Below are positions 24,361 through 35,800 of a stretch of 64,000 bases of DNA, piece by piece (position 1 is the stretch's first letter; the number at the start of each line of letters is the position of its first letter). The stretch spans positions 868,001-932,000 of the forward strand of contig CADCXC010000009.1 of NCBI GenBank assembly GCA_902806595.1. The letters are read 5' to 3'. Position numbers and translations under genes: made by a program. The DNA is from Pyrenopolyporus hunteri. Taxonomy: Eukaryota; Ascomycota; Sordariomycetes; Xylariales; Hypoxylaceae. The notes below the pieces were generated by a model. The model did not search any database, was not told the origin of the DNA, and saw nothing but the letters and a program-made list of their open reading frames with translations.

Positions 24361-25368
24361 CTAGGTAAGCTTCTGCTTGATGAAGAAGGACCGTAGATGC
24401 GATAGCTGCCAGGCGCAGGTTATGCCCAGGACGACGATCTGGATGAACATCCACCGCACGACGCGCGAGTTGGTGGATTCGGATTGGTCACGGAATTCGG
24501 CTTCTCGTTCCTGTTTCGGAAGCTTGTTAGTGTGCATATCTTTTTTATATGCGCATGAAATTTCCGTGGTTTTGCTTGCGTCCGCCGTAGTATCTACCAG
24601 ACTCGACAATAGCACCTCTCTCTCATCCTCCCGCAATCCCCTTCCACATCTCCAGAAGTACGTATATATCCGTAAACCAAAAGAAAGGGGGAAAAAAGAA
24701 GAAGACTCACCCTCTGGAAGACCTGCTCGCGGCGGATGTCCAGCAGGCGGGCGTTGAGGTCGCGCACGCGCTGGGAGATGTCCATGAGCTTGGTCTTGTC
24801 GGTGGACTCGATCTCGGACGAGCCGATGGCCAGGTCGAGCGTCAGCTTGATGCCGCCGTTGGGCTCGGCCGCCGACAGCCACGCCCGCCGCCCGCTGTTG
24901 CTGCTCGGCGTGAAGCAGATCTTGTGCTCGCCCGCGTCCGCCGCCGTGAACGTGAACCGGCCCGACGCCGAGCCCCGCTGCGAGACGACGCGGTGGTCGT
25001 TGTCGAAGACCTCCTGCGCGTCGGGAGAGATGTTAGCATATTTTCCTTTGCATTTGTATTTGTATCTGTATCCCTTGCTCGGTTCTCGTCTGGTTCTTGT
25101 CTGGCTTGGGTTTTTTTTCCCGTGGAGAGTTGGCGGAGGGGAGGGACTAGGGAGGGAGACTAACGTCAACGGAGATGTAGATCTTGATGCCGTCGTGCTT
25201 GGACCAGGCCTGCAGGTTATCGTCCCATTCCTGGGCGACGTAGTCCCCGACCACCAGGGTGTCCTTGGGCAGGTCCTCGAAGAAGCATTTCTCGTTGGTG
25301 CCCTCGAGGAAGAAGTAGAGCGCGTGGGCGACGGAGCCCAGCATCAGGAGGGGGAGAAGCACCCTCAT
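24361..25368 (-). CDS. p24/emp24 family cargo receptor (Erp type)
   Basis: On the minus strand I join 25368..25165, 25013..24711 and 24510..24361, giving 218 aa, with phase-0 GT-AG introns. Residues 1-16 are a cleavable signal peptide ending AHA. The GOLD domain follows, starting LYFFLEGTNEKCFF, with Cys28 and Cys101 (HKICF) positioned for the family's disulfide. A coiled-coil stretch (~150-180) follows with RVRDLNARLLDIRREQ, then one membrane helix (~188-208) and the short cytosolic tail SFFIKQKLT. p24 proteins cycle between ER and Golgi in COPI/COPII vesicles and select cargo such as GPI proteins. The LYFFLEG/ELP-type start points to the alpha-p24 (Erp1/5/6) subfamily. The FF pair is the expected COPII signal; the usual di-lysine at -3/-4 is not present in strict form. 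The gene is divergent from SWC4, about 730 bases apart. Confidence 0.92.
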
Positions 25369-26101
25369 TGCTGTCGTGTGGCGTAATGTATCGAAGCGGT
25401 TATACTCTCAATTGGCCGTCGCGGAGGTCATCGAGGGTCGGATCGAGTCGTTGACGGCGGTGGTCGGCGAATGAATCGTTTGTTGTTGAAGCTTTGGCGG
25501 ATCTCAAGGTGCCACGTTCGAAAAAAAGGCCAGTAACAGGGGTTAGTTACATAGGTAGATACTTGGGTGGGCACTTACAGCCACAGCGATCCACAGCGAC
25601 GGGGCGCAACTAGTTAACTGGAAAGGAGCCCCCTAGCTTATTTGGAATGCACTACAGGGTATATCGATAAGCCTGCCACTATGTGTTATCACGTGCTTTG
25701 ATTAGCTGAATAGCTGCATGATAAGTCCTTGCCGATGAGAAGTGCCCCTGTTCTTCAATACTTCTCTTTTGACGCATAATATTGTAGATAATTTTGCTAT
25801 CTCGTCGCTTTTTGCACCACCAGATCTCAAAGCTCCGATTCCCAATTTTATCAATGATAAGGCGTCATCGATTTTAGCAAACGAATCCATCAAGCCGACG
25901 CGTCAATAGAGTCCCTCCATCTCGAGCTGCCTTCTGCCATTCCTCGACCATGTTTTAATACGCGTATGTAGCTTAATACACGAATTTCCGACCGTTAGAA
26001 CCTTCCTCCCACTTCTCCTACCTCTACATCTCCGACCGGATTGTTTCTCCTCGATAGTAAAGCCATATTATCGCCCATAGATAGTCTAATAAGCCACGAA
26101 A
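25369..26101. other. Bidirectional promoter region (p24 gene and SWC4)
   Basis: The 733 bases between the divergent p24 and SWC4 starts. They must hold both promoters. The SWC4-proximal side (25900-26100) is C/T-rich. The small minus frame at 25702-25893 shows no domain and I do not call it. Confidence 0.55.
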
Positions 26102-27958
26102 ATGGCCTCCCACGACGTTCGCGACGTCCTCAATCTGCCACTTGATGCTACGGCACGACCTACCAAGAAACAGAAGACGGGCGTCCCGCGACCGAGTTTA
26201 AAGGGTCTAGCGAGGGAGGTACAGAACCTAGGCGGCGACAATCCCATTGCGATTGTCCCAGAGCTATCGTCGTTCAAGAAGCGGCGATTCGGGAGTAGAA
26301 AACCGGCCGCGCGATGGGAATTGCGCCCATTCCGCAACTCAGCGCGAGCCGATCAATCCCTACATCTACGACATTGGAGAAAGCAGACGGAAGATCCGAC
26401 GAGGGCGCAGGAGGGGCAGAACGGAGAGAACGGGACGAGCGAGGAGAAGAAGTCGGAGGAGCTGGAGGACTCGGCGTTCGCCAAGTATAACGTGCAGGTC
26501 GACATCCCCCAGTACAGCGACGACCAATACAACTCCAACCTGAAAAGCAACGAGTGGACGAAGGAAGAAACAGACTACCTTTTCAATCTTGCGAGGGAAT
26601 TCGATCTTCGATGGCCCCTCATATGGGACCGCTACGAATACAAGCCCAAATTACCCGAAAAACTGACGAATGAAGATGGAGCGGACGGCACCGACCCTAA
26701 CACCGCGGTAGTCCCAGCTCCTAAGGTCCGGACTATGGAGGATCTAAAGGCTCGATACTATGAAGTGGCGGCGAAGATGATGGCTGTCCAGAAACCTGTC
26801 CAATACATGACGCAAGCCGAATTTGCGCTCCACGGAGTGATGGCTAATTTCAACCCCGTCTCGGAGGCGCAGCGCAAGAAGTTTGCGGCCGATGCCCTGT
26901 CGAGATCTAGGGACGAAGCCCAGGAAGAAGAGCTGCTGCTTGTCGAAGTACGACGAATACTCGCACGCCAGGAGAGGCTCAACCAAGAACGACGTGAGCT
27001 GTACAACCGCCTCGACTACCCCCACACGGAACAAGATATCAACGCCTTCAAGTCCAGTGCTGGGCTGCAGACGCTTCTTCAGAACCTCATGAATGTCGAC
27101 AAGACCAAGAAACGAAAGTCTATCATGGAGGCCAACGGAGGGAATACACCGGCGTCGGCACATCCTTCGGCCCACCCCTCCAACCACCCGAACGGTACGC
27201 CCATATCAGAAAACCGTCGGGAGAGTATCGCAGCTTCGTCAACGGGTCACCGCGACTCCATCGGAGGCAACGAGCGGCCCGAGCGGCCCGCCAAGAAAGG
27301 CGCTCAACCCGAACGCAAGAAACTCACCGAACAAGAAGAACAGATTTACGGCGTGTCGCACCACGACCGCTTACCCTCGGGGCCAACCTTCCGTTACGAA
27401 AGAATTAACAAGATACTCACAACCAAGAGTAACGCCCAACACCAGCGTATCACGAATACTCTGGCCGAGCTTGATATTCCGAGTAGGCTTAACATGCCCA
27501 CGAGGGCAGTGGTGGAGGAGATGGAGAAGCTCCTCAATTCTATCACCGTCCTTCTCGATATGCGTAAGATGAATGATAAGATCGACGCCGAAATCAGGCT
27601 CGAAAAGGCCAAGAAGGCGGAGCGCGAGAAGGCCCTCGCCCCGCCCCAGCACGAAGCCGATGTCAAGACCGGAGAGTCGGCGGCCGCTAAGACGAGCGGC
27701 GAGGAGAAGAAGGAGGACGGCGCCGCAAGCGGGACCAATGGCGCAACGAACGAAGATTCTGTTGCCGCCGCAAAACCTAATGGCGAGGCGCCCGCTACGA
27801 ACGGCGAGAACAGCCGCACTACGAATGGAGACGGGAGCGGGAATGCGCACGAGGAGAAAGATAAGGGTCCTCGGCCCGCGAGTAGCAACGGTCATAAGAG
27901 AAGTGCTAGCGAGATGAGTGCCACTAGCGATAAGAGCGCGAAGAGGCAGAAGAAGTAG
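26102..27958 (+). CDS. SWC4: SWR1/NuA4 complex subunit Swc4 (DMAP1 homologue)
   Basis: A single uninterrupted frame encodes 618 aa. It opens MASHDVRDVLNLP, typical of Swc4/DMAP1. A conserved N-terminal region with RWELRPFRNSAR (~70-82) leads into a SANT/Myb-like domain (~145-215) containing KSNEWTKEETDYLFNLA, FDLRWPLIWDRY and the MEDLKARYYEV segment. The DMAP1 part continues with EEELLLVEVRRILARQERL. The family is a shared subunit of SWR1 (H2A.Z deposition) and NuA4 (histone acetylation) complexes in the nucleus. The last ~110 residues are Ala/Glu/Asn/Gly-rich low complexity ending in a Lys/Arg cluster (SAKRQKK) that can act as a nuclear signal. The length is in the range of fungal orthologues. 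It is divergent from the p24 gene and convergent with the acetyltransferase fusion gene. Confidence 0.95.
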   Translation: MASHDVRDVLNLPLDATARPTKKQKTGVPRPSLKGLAREVQNLGGDNPIAIVPELSSFKKRRFGSRKPAARWELRPFRNSARADQSLHLRHWRKQTEDPTRAQEGQNGENGTSEEKKSEELEDSAFAKYNVQVDIPQYSDDQYNSNLKSNEWTKEETDYLFNLAREFDLRWPLIWDRYEYKPKLPEKLTNEDGADGTDPNTAVVPAPKVRTMEDLKARYYEVAAKMMAVQKPVQYMTQAEFALHGVMANFNPVSEAQRKKFAADALSRSRDEAQEEELLLVEVRRILARQERLNQERRELYNRLDYPHTEQDINAFKSSAGLQTLLQNLMNVDKTKKRKSIMEANGGNTPASAHPSAHPSNHPNGTPISENRRESIAASSTGHRDSIGGNERPERPAKKGAQPERKKLTEQEEQIYGVSHHDRLPSGPTFRYERINKILTTKSNAQHQRITNTLAELDIPSRLNMPTRAVVEEMEKLLNSITVLLDMRKMNDKIDAEIRLEKAKKAEREKALAPPQHEADVKTGESAAAKTSGEEKKEDGAASGTNGATNEDSVAAAKPNGEAPATNGENSRTTNGDGSGNAHEEKDKGPRPASSNGHKRSASEMSATSDKSAKRQKK

Positions 27959-30519
27959 CGTAGCGCCATATGAATGGAGGTACGGAGATGAGTTATGCGA
28001 TTAGAGAAAAGAGCCCGTAGCGTTAAGGTTACCTCGTTAATGAACAGGTTAGAGCGCTAGACTTACGCAGTTTATTTATCTGCCTACCTAGGTACCTATC
28101 TAGGCCCGTATTTAAAGTGTGTATTAGGTCACGACGCTGTGTGCTATCTTCCTGGTCTGGTCCGCCTTGCGGCTAGGTAACCGATGGTATAAAGTCGGCG
28201 AGTGAACAGGTGATGTCGACCACGTTACCCACTCTCTTGGTTTTATATGATCGGTTATCTTGGCTTAAGCTACTTACGTATTGCACCTATCTCACTGTGC
28301 TCTTAAGACGATAATACCTACCACTTTCCCGTTTGCTATGCTATCCTGAAGTTCTCACGTCCCGTAAGGTTTAGCTATCCATTGACCTTAGCCTAAGGTA
28401 TGTGCGGCGTATTTGGAAGGAGTCTGTATTGGTTTTAGCTACCTGGATAGATGGGTAAGTAGGTAACATACGGATTCGACAAGGTCAATATAGTAATTCG
28501 CTACGGCTTCGTGAGGCCTGATGGGAAGTTACTGAGCTGCCTTCTCTGAATATAGAGGCCTAGGCAACGTATTTACCTGGGTAGATAATTCGGGAAACAT
28601 CAAAGGTAGAGAAAAGGCCAATATACTCCAAAACCACTTAACGATGAGAAATCTCATTGATGAAGGCTTAATAACCGCCATCGGATCTAGTCTCTTCTTG
28701 CTTTCCTACCTTTTAGAACATAGCGTTAATAGACTCGAGTAGTCCGGGACAGGGGCTCTGGGGCTAGGGAGGTTGTTGGTTCTGCCCCTATTAGCCACTA
28801 CTAATCAGTCCCTATAGCGAAACACAGCTCCAGGCCTTGTCAAGGCTAAAGGTCTTTCTTTTCTATTTTTCGTCTCCGTTGGAGCCCAGTTTACGCCACG
28901 ACACCGTATATCTTCCGCCCTTTCAGATGAGCGAGTGGCGTAGACACGACCTCCCCCCTTTCCTCTGTTTCTTGGACGGGACTGTTTAAAAATGTGCTTG
29001 GGACGAGTACGGTATAGCCTTGACCTCGCTACCTCTGGATTATGTTATGTAGGTACCTACCTAGGTATACTATATGACATAGGCAAGATAAGTGGGTAGG
29101 TAAGCGTATGAATAGGAAAACAGAGAGGGCGGGTGGTAGATATTCATCCTGGTAAATCCGTCGAAGAGTTAGGCTCACACATCCATTTCTTAAAGAGACG
29201 TTATGAAGACACGGTCGAGTCCTTGGTGCCTTCATAACTTATCTAGGTTACCTAGACACCCAGGGAGCATTCGGCAAAGATGTACTTACCTCGATGTATT
29301 TACACTACGCACCGAGATATTTCGTGTCATTATAATGACGGCCGCGTTTACGCTCCGAATGGACGAATAGACAGGTAACATTTACCACAAGAATTCCGGG
29401 GGTACGTTCAAGTACTTAAGATAGATGAGATATTTGAATAGGTGCCTATGCCTACAACTGCTTAATCCTAGGAGAATCCTGTCTACTTCTCTATAATAGC
29501 GGAATAACTAATACACGGCTCGGCTAGTGATACTATAGGTTACAGGACGTATAAACGAGGTAAACACTACGAGTCGAAAGACCTCAGTATATACCTCAGA
29601 GCTATACCGATCACAACTCGGCTTCTATTCGTTAATATCCAAAGTAATTGGATACCTAACCCACGATACTCACGTAATATAAGCATGGCACTCACAAATA
29701 GAGAGATGCGATTAAATAGGGAAAAAAAACTAAACCGGGTATCTTTAACATAGATCTATATATTCCATACAAATCCAGTTCCAAGTCTGACCGTCCACCC
29801 ATCTGCCCATCTCTTCATTCATCGAGGCCTCGTCTACACGTTCACGTCGCATCAAGGCACGCGGGACCTCAGCTCGCCACCGTTGCTTCTTCTTCCCCCA
29901 AGTACAACCGCCCCACAACACAACCGTAAGCAGCGGCGAGGCCCGCGCACCCGCGTTCGTAAGCACCGTACAGCCATTGTCTCATTCGTGAACCCGACCC
30001 TCGCGGTTCCCCTTCTGACGGTCGGGACGGCGGGCGCAAACCCATGCAATCCGTATATGCCTGCCTCCGAACTTGTAAAAAAGATCAAAAATGACGGGGC
30101 TTCCATTCCCATCCCAACGATTCAGAATTGTTCCACGTAGCTTCCAGAGCTACCTGGTATATCTCTCTATCAGATTGATGTATCCCGGCCTGTGGCGTAT
30201 ATAAATATATAGGTATATATAGTAAATGCATTATCCTGGTCACGTATCTCGGCGTTGAAATTTTCTTGTGCTCGGAGTTATCTCGAATAAAAGCAAGCCG
30301 GTGCTGAGTCATTTGCTCTCCCGAAGTCGAAACACCTTTCCTGGGCGGCGTTAAAATATCTAATAATTTTGAGAGAGGTGTATACTGGACAGAAGCGACT
30401 GGGGATCGGCGAGTCGTACATATGCGGCAACAGTAAGACCAAACTTGGGCATCGTGTATCGCCACTAACTCGCAAAACTCGCCAATAAGTAGCATGCAGC
30501 AGATCCAACTTCTGCCATG
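27959..30519. other. Convergent gene-free region with CTAGG palindromes
   Basis: About 2.6 kb between SWC4 and the Zn2Cys6-acetyltransferase gene. Nested CCTAGG/GGTACC palindromes lie at 28083-28104 and 29050-29070. From about 29.2 to 29.7 kb the sequence is TpA-rich. The overlapping frames at 29852-30140 on both strands have no recognisable domain. No RNA gene was seen. Confidence 0.55.
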
Positions 30520-32850
30520 TCAGCTGATGGCACCGCGCGTCACCCGAGCGGGATTGCCGGCCACAACGGTAAATGGTGGCACATCCTAAGCTGCCGTCAG
30601 CGCCGCTTTCTACGACCCTACGGGATTATGGGTTCTGAGACCTACCTTGGTGACCACTGCGCCGGCGGCGATTGTCGCACCCTTTCCAATTCTCAGGCCT
30701 AGGAGGATTATGGCGCCGCCTCCGATCCATACGTCTTCCTCGATGTATATGGGAGCACCGCGATGAGGGCTCTTACTGCCTTTGCGTTTCTTAGGGTCCG
30801 TGTGCAGCGTACCACCGAACAGGCTGACGTTCGGCCCGATGTAGCAGTTGTTGCTAATGATAACCTCCATAGGGTCGATAATAGTGCAGTTTCGACCAAT
30901 GAAGACGTTATTTCCAATAGAAATGTTATAGCCATAGTCGCACGTAAACGGCGCTTCGACAACAACCTCTTGCCCGACACGGCCGAAATTGGTAATGGAC
31001 GATGCCAACTGCCGGTTCATGATGATGGGTTCCGTTGGGTGTAGGATTTCGCGGAAAAGGCGGGACCGCTCGGACGCCGAGACTCCAACGTTGGGATTGG
31101 TTGAGTTATTGAACCTAAAGCATGCGGCGCTGCACCTCTGCCTCTCTAGAACTAGCTCTTCATCGAAGGGATAATATTGGTTTCCTGTAAGCATCTCTTC
31201 CTTTTGCGTCCGTTCCCTGTCCGGGGGCAAGTGTTGCGATAGCGCAAGTCGCGCTGCTTCCTGAGGGTCAGTCGCAGCTGTTGGTGGCGGCGGTGGTGGC
31301 GGAGGCGGCGGTGCAGGTTGAGACTGGACAGGCGGGCTACTGCTGCGTGTTGGCGGAAGGATGTTGATCTGCGGTAGCGCGTTAGTATGCGGGCCCTCGT
31401 GCTCGGTGCGCGTGAGATCGTGCAGCGGCGGCACCCTCTGGTAGTCTTTGTGTCTGTCGACGCTGCTCAACGGCGTTGGTAACTGCATCGTGCTGCTCGT
31501 AGCGCTTATCGGAGTGGGGAACATGCTTCCCGGGTTGGTATACGATATCGAAGACAGCTTGTTGTTTTCCGGGCTTGTAGCGGATGGGGTGGGAGTGGGA
31601 AGGGTCGAAGACATCGGTTGACGGGAATCGTCCGCCAAAATTGGCCGGCCCTGCACTGGTTCTATCCGGAGGGGCTGTCCACGGTACGCCGGAGCTGGTT
31701 GATCGCGCTTCGGGGGTGGCGGCGGCGGAATCGGGTAGCTACTTTGCTGGGGCATTCCGTAGGCACCTGGGGGAACGTAGCTAGGATCCTTCGATTCGAG
31801 TGGAACAGCGGCGGGCTTGTTCTCCATCTTTGGGTAACCTCGCTGGTTGGGGTATCCGTGGCACACAAACCCGCCTCGGACACAGTTGGTACCTGCTCAA
31901 CACATGAGTAAATGAGAGTTAGGCTTTCGTCTGCGGGGGGAGCTCACATTGCGGCTTCGTCTCATCACACTTCTTCTTTCTTTTCCGACAAGTTAGGCAG
32001 CTATAAACAACGGTACGGGGAGCCGATGCCTCGCTCTTAGGTGCCAAGATACTTGCGTACGTAAGACACTTAAGAGGATGCAAGAACCGGCCACGCCATA
32101 CCTACAAGTCAGCAATAGATTCTCAAACGCGACGCAGAAGACGCAGGCGGAAAGGAGAGGTCTTAGTTACCCAGTCTTGGTTCTGTTACTGAAATTGCGC
32201 TTCCGTTTCTTGGGATCCGACTGAATCACGGCATCTCCTTTCCTCTGCTCCTGCGTGTAAGAGCTGCCACCGTAGAGTACGGACCCCTCGTCACCGTCGG
32301 GGCTCGTCGCCGTGTAGTCGTGCTGAGATTCCATATGGGAAGCTCCCCTTCGAATCGTGTCTCCAAGTTGCTCGTCGGTTGGCGAGGGAGCCATGCCTGC
32401 GGAACTCTGCCGGTCGTATGCGCTACGCTCATCCGTGTGCCCCTGCCGCGGATACCACGATTCGTGGTGTTCCCGACTCTCCTCACCGTACTGCCTATAC
32501 TCACGTTCCCGCTGCGGCGTGGAGTATGGTTCACGTGACTCTATCTGGGATGGTTGCTCTCGATCTCGAGCAGTTGGTCCTTCTCTACGTGGCTCATCTG
32601 AGATTGAGCGTTTGCGCTTGTGAGCACTCTCGACCTCGGGATAGCTAGTGGGCTGGTAAGATGAGCGTTCAGAACCCATTCCCGACCAGTGCTCTCTTTG
32701 ATTGGCGGAGCTTTCCCCGGCTTTAGGCTCCTGGGTAGTTATCTGGCGGATTGACTGCTCCTCGGAGGCTGCACGTATTGAGGTAGGGCTGCTGCCAGGC
32801 CTCTCGGTGCCCTTCTGCTCGCCCCCGTTTAAAGCCGTGAATGTTGCCAT
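30520..32850 (-). CDS. Zn2Cys6 DNA-binding domain fused to a maltose/galactoside-type O-acetyltransferase
   Basis: On the minus strand I join 32850..32171, 32000..31948, 31892..30646 and 30585..30520, giving 681 aa; every junction is GT-AG and in frame. Residues 1-220 are disordered (Arg/Ser/Glu/Gln), ending in a basic KKRKRNF. The 53-nt second exon plus its flanks builds an intact Zn2Cys6 cluster: C228-x2-C231-x6-C238-x6-C245-x2-C248-x6-C255. A Pro/Ser/Thr-rich linker with an 11-Pro run follows. From ~478 a Mac domain (MLTGNQYYPFDEELV) leads into a left-handed beta-helix of hexapeptide repeats (SIGNNVFIG, NCYIGPNVSLF, DVWIGGGAIIL). His608 in GGTLHTDP sits at the family's catalytic His, and the end is DVPPFTVVAGNPARVTRG. 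The family acetylates sugar hydroxyls using acetyl-CoA. The combination suggests a nuclear acetyltransferase, but its substrate is unknown. An alternative start at 32898 adds 16 residues. Confidence 0.88.
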
Positions 32851-35800
32851 AGTTCGTCCAACGATTTCTTCAGCCCAGTAGCCCTGCGTGAGGTGCATAG
32901 GAATTCGAGCCTTCGGACGCGTACTGGCAAGTCGATGGTTGCTGTGAGGTTAGACCCTTTAACCAACGGACTTGGCATTTAAGATCTAGCAACTCGATAT
33001 AGACGCTCTTGGTGAGCTTCGAGCTAACAATTATCAGCTCAGTCTAAGTCACGGCCGGAATGCACAGCGTTTAGTTGCGGTGCGGCTATTTCAAAAGAGC
33101 AACACAGAGACTGGGAAATGTCTAAGGTGAGAGACGAAATCGAAAGCAGTAGTAGAAAAATTCCCCGGAGATGATCGTCCCGCACAGCGGTCGGACTGCG
33201 ATTGGGCAACGATGTCGAATTAAGGCTCCTGGAGGTTAGCGCATTGAGCAGAGGTAATGTATAGACGTTAATCGGGCGGAATTTAGATCCCTAGACGATG
33301 CGCTTGTCGTGGCGCGGGACAATGGGCAGTGATCTGCAAAAACTCTAGATTTTAAAAGTGACGAACTTCGAAAGCGAGTGCGCGGGGAGGCAATTTTGTG
33401 CAAGCGAGCGGGAGTGAGCCAGCCGCACCGAGCTCGTTCTTATCGAATCTGGCAGCGTAATACGACGGTGACTGGCAAGGGCCTGGGTGCGGAACGTTGC
33501 GTAGTGCCGCGTTGCGGTGTAAGCAACAAGCTCGAAGGGCTGCGGCGCCTAAAAAACTGCACGTTTGCGTGGCCTGCTAATGGGTGTTCCTTATCCTGGG
33601 GACGCCTTCTTAATTTTTTTTTCTTTCTTTTTGGGGCCTTTTCTTGTTAGAGATAGTTGGGCAGAGTATGGCTACCCAGGGAATTCTAGGCTGCGTGGAA
33701 AACCTCCAGATTATTATCGTAAGGTCCGGCCCACGATGCAACTTGTCGAATTCGAACCAACTATATTGGAGATTCCCGGCTCCCACTCGTTCCTCGCGTC
33801 GGGGATCCTTGACCCTTTTGTTTAATGCGTACAAAAAAGGTCCAGCCAGCGCTTGGCGATTTGACGCGCGATTAAATACTGCCTGGCCGCTGCTGCTGCG
33901 CTTGTAAGAATGAATAGGTTTCGGGCGCCTCTATTTTCCCCTTTCACTAATGTCGAGAGTTAGATCACGACGTTGACAGTTCCTTTCTTCGCCTCCCTTC
34001 TAATGCGACCAGAACACCACGAAGAACCCGAATGGATGGAGGGGGGGGTGATAGATGGGCAGGGGGAAAATGATTTGCAATACAGCAATTGAGTAATAGT
34101 AATCAAGGTAGCACGCAGCAGTGGTAGCGGCGGTAGTAGGGGGGGGAATATAAGAAAATATAAAGGGAAGAAAATATGTGGCTAGCCAGCGCAGGGCCCA
34201 GGCGGAGCGGGAAGTGATGTAAGGCAAGGATAGGTAAATAGGACGGGTAGACAGATAGAGGGAAGAGTAGAAGAGATCGAGTGATGCGAGTGATGGAAGA
34301 GAGTGAAGAGAACATGAAAGTGAGAGAGAGGGTACTTAGGGTCAGGTACCTATAGGCAGGATGTAGGCAAGGTAGGCGAGGTCAGGCAGGCAAGGTAAGG
34401 TAAATAGGTTAAGGTAGGTACGTCCGGTGGATAGGGCAGGTAGCCTAGGCAGGGCGGTACCCTCGTTCTTGATCAGATATAGTAGGTACAAGTACGTACA
34501 ACATGTATTTGTATCCTGTAATACGGTACGGTATTATAAAGAGGTAGGTTATGTACGACTACCGCCTGTCTACTTCAAGTACTCCAGAGGTAGAGTACCT
34601 TATCTGGCATGCGCGTAGATGCAAGGCAGTAGAGCAGGCACCTATGTAGGTAGAAAAGAAGCGAAAGAACGCGTGTGAGTGGGAAAGAGCGAATGCAAGC
34701 AATTAACGTCCGTAGCTGGTGGCAGTTAGCGGCGGCAACTTTCTTCTCGAAATGAGCAAGGTATGCCCAAAAAAAGGACCCAAAAAAAGAATTCCAACTA
34801 TCGTCTCTAGTCCTCTACTGCGGGATGCCTCGATATATACTTTTGTACCAGCACGACTTAGACGAGATCTTCAAACCCTGCGCATGTGGTTAGCTCCCCC
34901 GGTAAGTATTGATCTATGTATTGGGCGGCATGGCGCTTGATTGTCGTTAAAAAGATGTAGAGAGGAGGAATCGAGGTGTACACCAGGTACCTATGTAGCG
35001 CATGTAGGTACATAGGGTAGCGTACATAGCGCCGAGGCATGTACCCTTCAAGGATGTGCGCATGTATATCGGTATGTACCTGTCTTGATGTGTGTGCGCG
35101 CGCGCGCAACGACGCCCATCATTGATGGGAAAGAACCTGGAAGCGAGTTGAGGAGCTTCGGCACCAAGCAGGGGTATCCGCACCTTCAGATGTACAGGGT
35201 ACCTTAATAACTCTCCGCTCCGCTAGAATCTTAGACGCTGTTTTCTGCAATTCCGCGGTGGACCTGACAATATACAAAAGTACAAGACAATTGTATTATT
35301 GGTTTATTATATTGGGTTTTATCTCAACAGGCACGTACAGCAGTGAGAGGTAGGTTACGATACCACTTTGACCGTCGAAGCCGTTTACTTGTTCCCTCCT
35401 AACCAAAATATCTAGGTAGTTTGCCTTGTTTATTTTTATTATTGCTGGGACAAAGCAACAAATGACACACGAAACACCCAAAACATAAAATAGGTAAGAT
35501 CGCGTATACTTGTTCTCGACATCATCACACACACAGGCCCGGCCTTGCGCGTTAAAGCCGAGCTGCCGTCTACATAGGTCACCTTGCCAGGATACAGAGG
35601 TGTCGTACATACTTATGTGCCATCGTGGATATGTACGTTATGTTAGGCTAGGTTCTCTCGTCCCTACCTTACGTACCCTATTAGTCTTATTAGTCTTATG
35701 TTTCCCGCCGCTCTTCATGCGATGCTACCGAATCTGAACCGAGTGGCACTGCCGCAAACAGCATTCATCGTCAAATACGGCGAATGATATCTATCTGACC

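Noticed and set aside
24361..24882. 173-codon minus reading that ends with the p24 tail
   Set aside because: It runs through intron 2 in a different frame of exon 2; the spliced p24 model explains all conserved parts.
30610..30645. Reading through the last intron of the acetyltransferase, stopping at 30610
   Set aside because: Splicing at 30645/30586 restores the invariant DVPPFTVVAGNPARV end of hexapeptide acetyltransferases.
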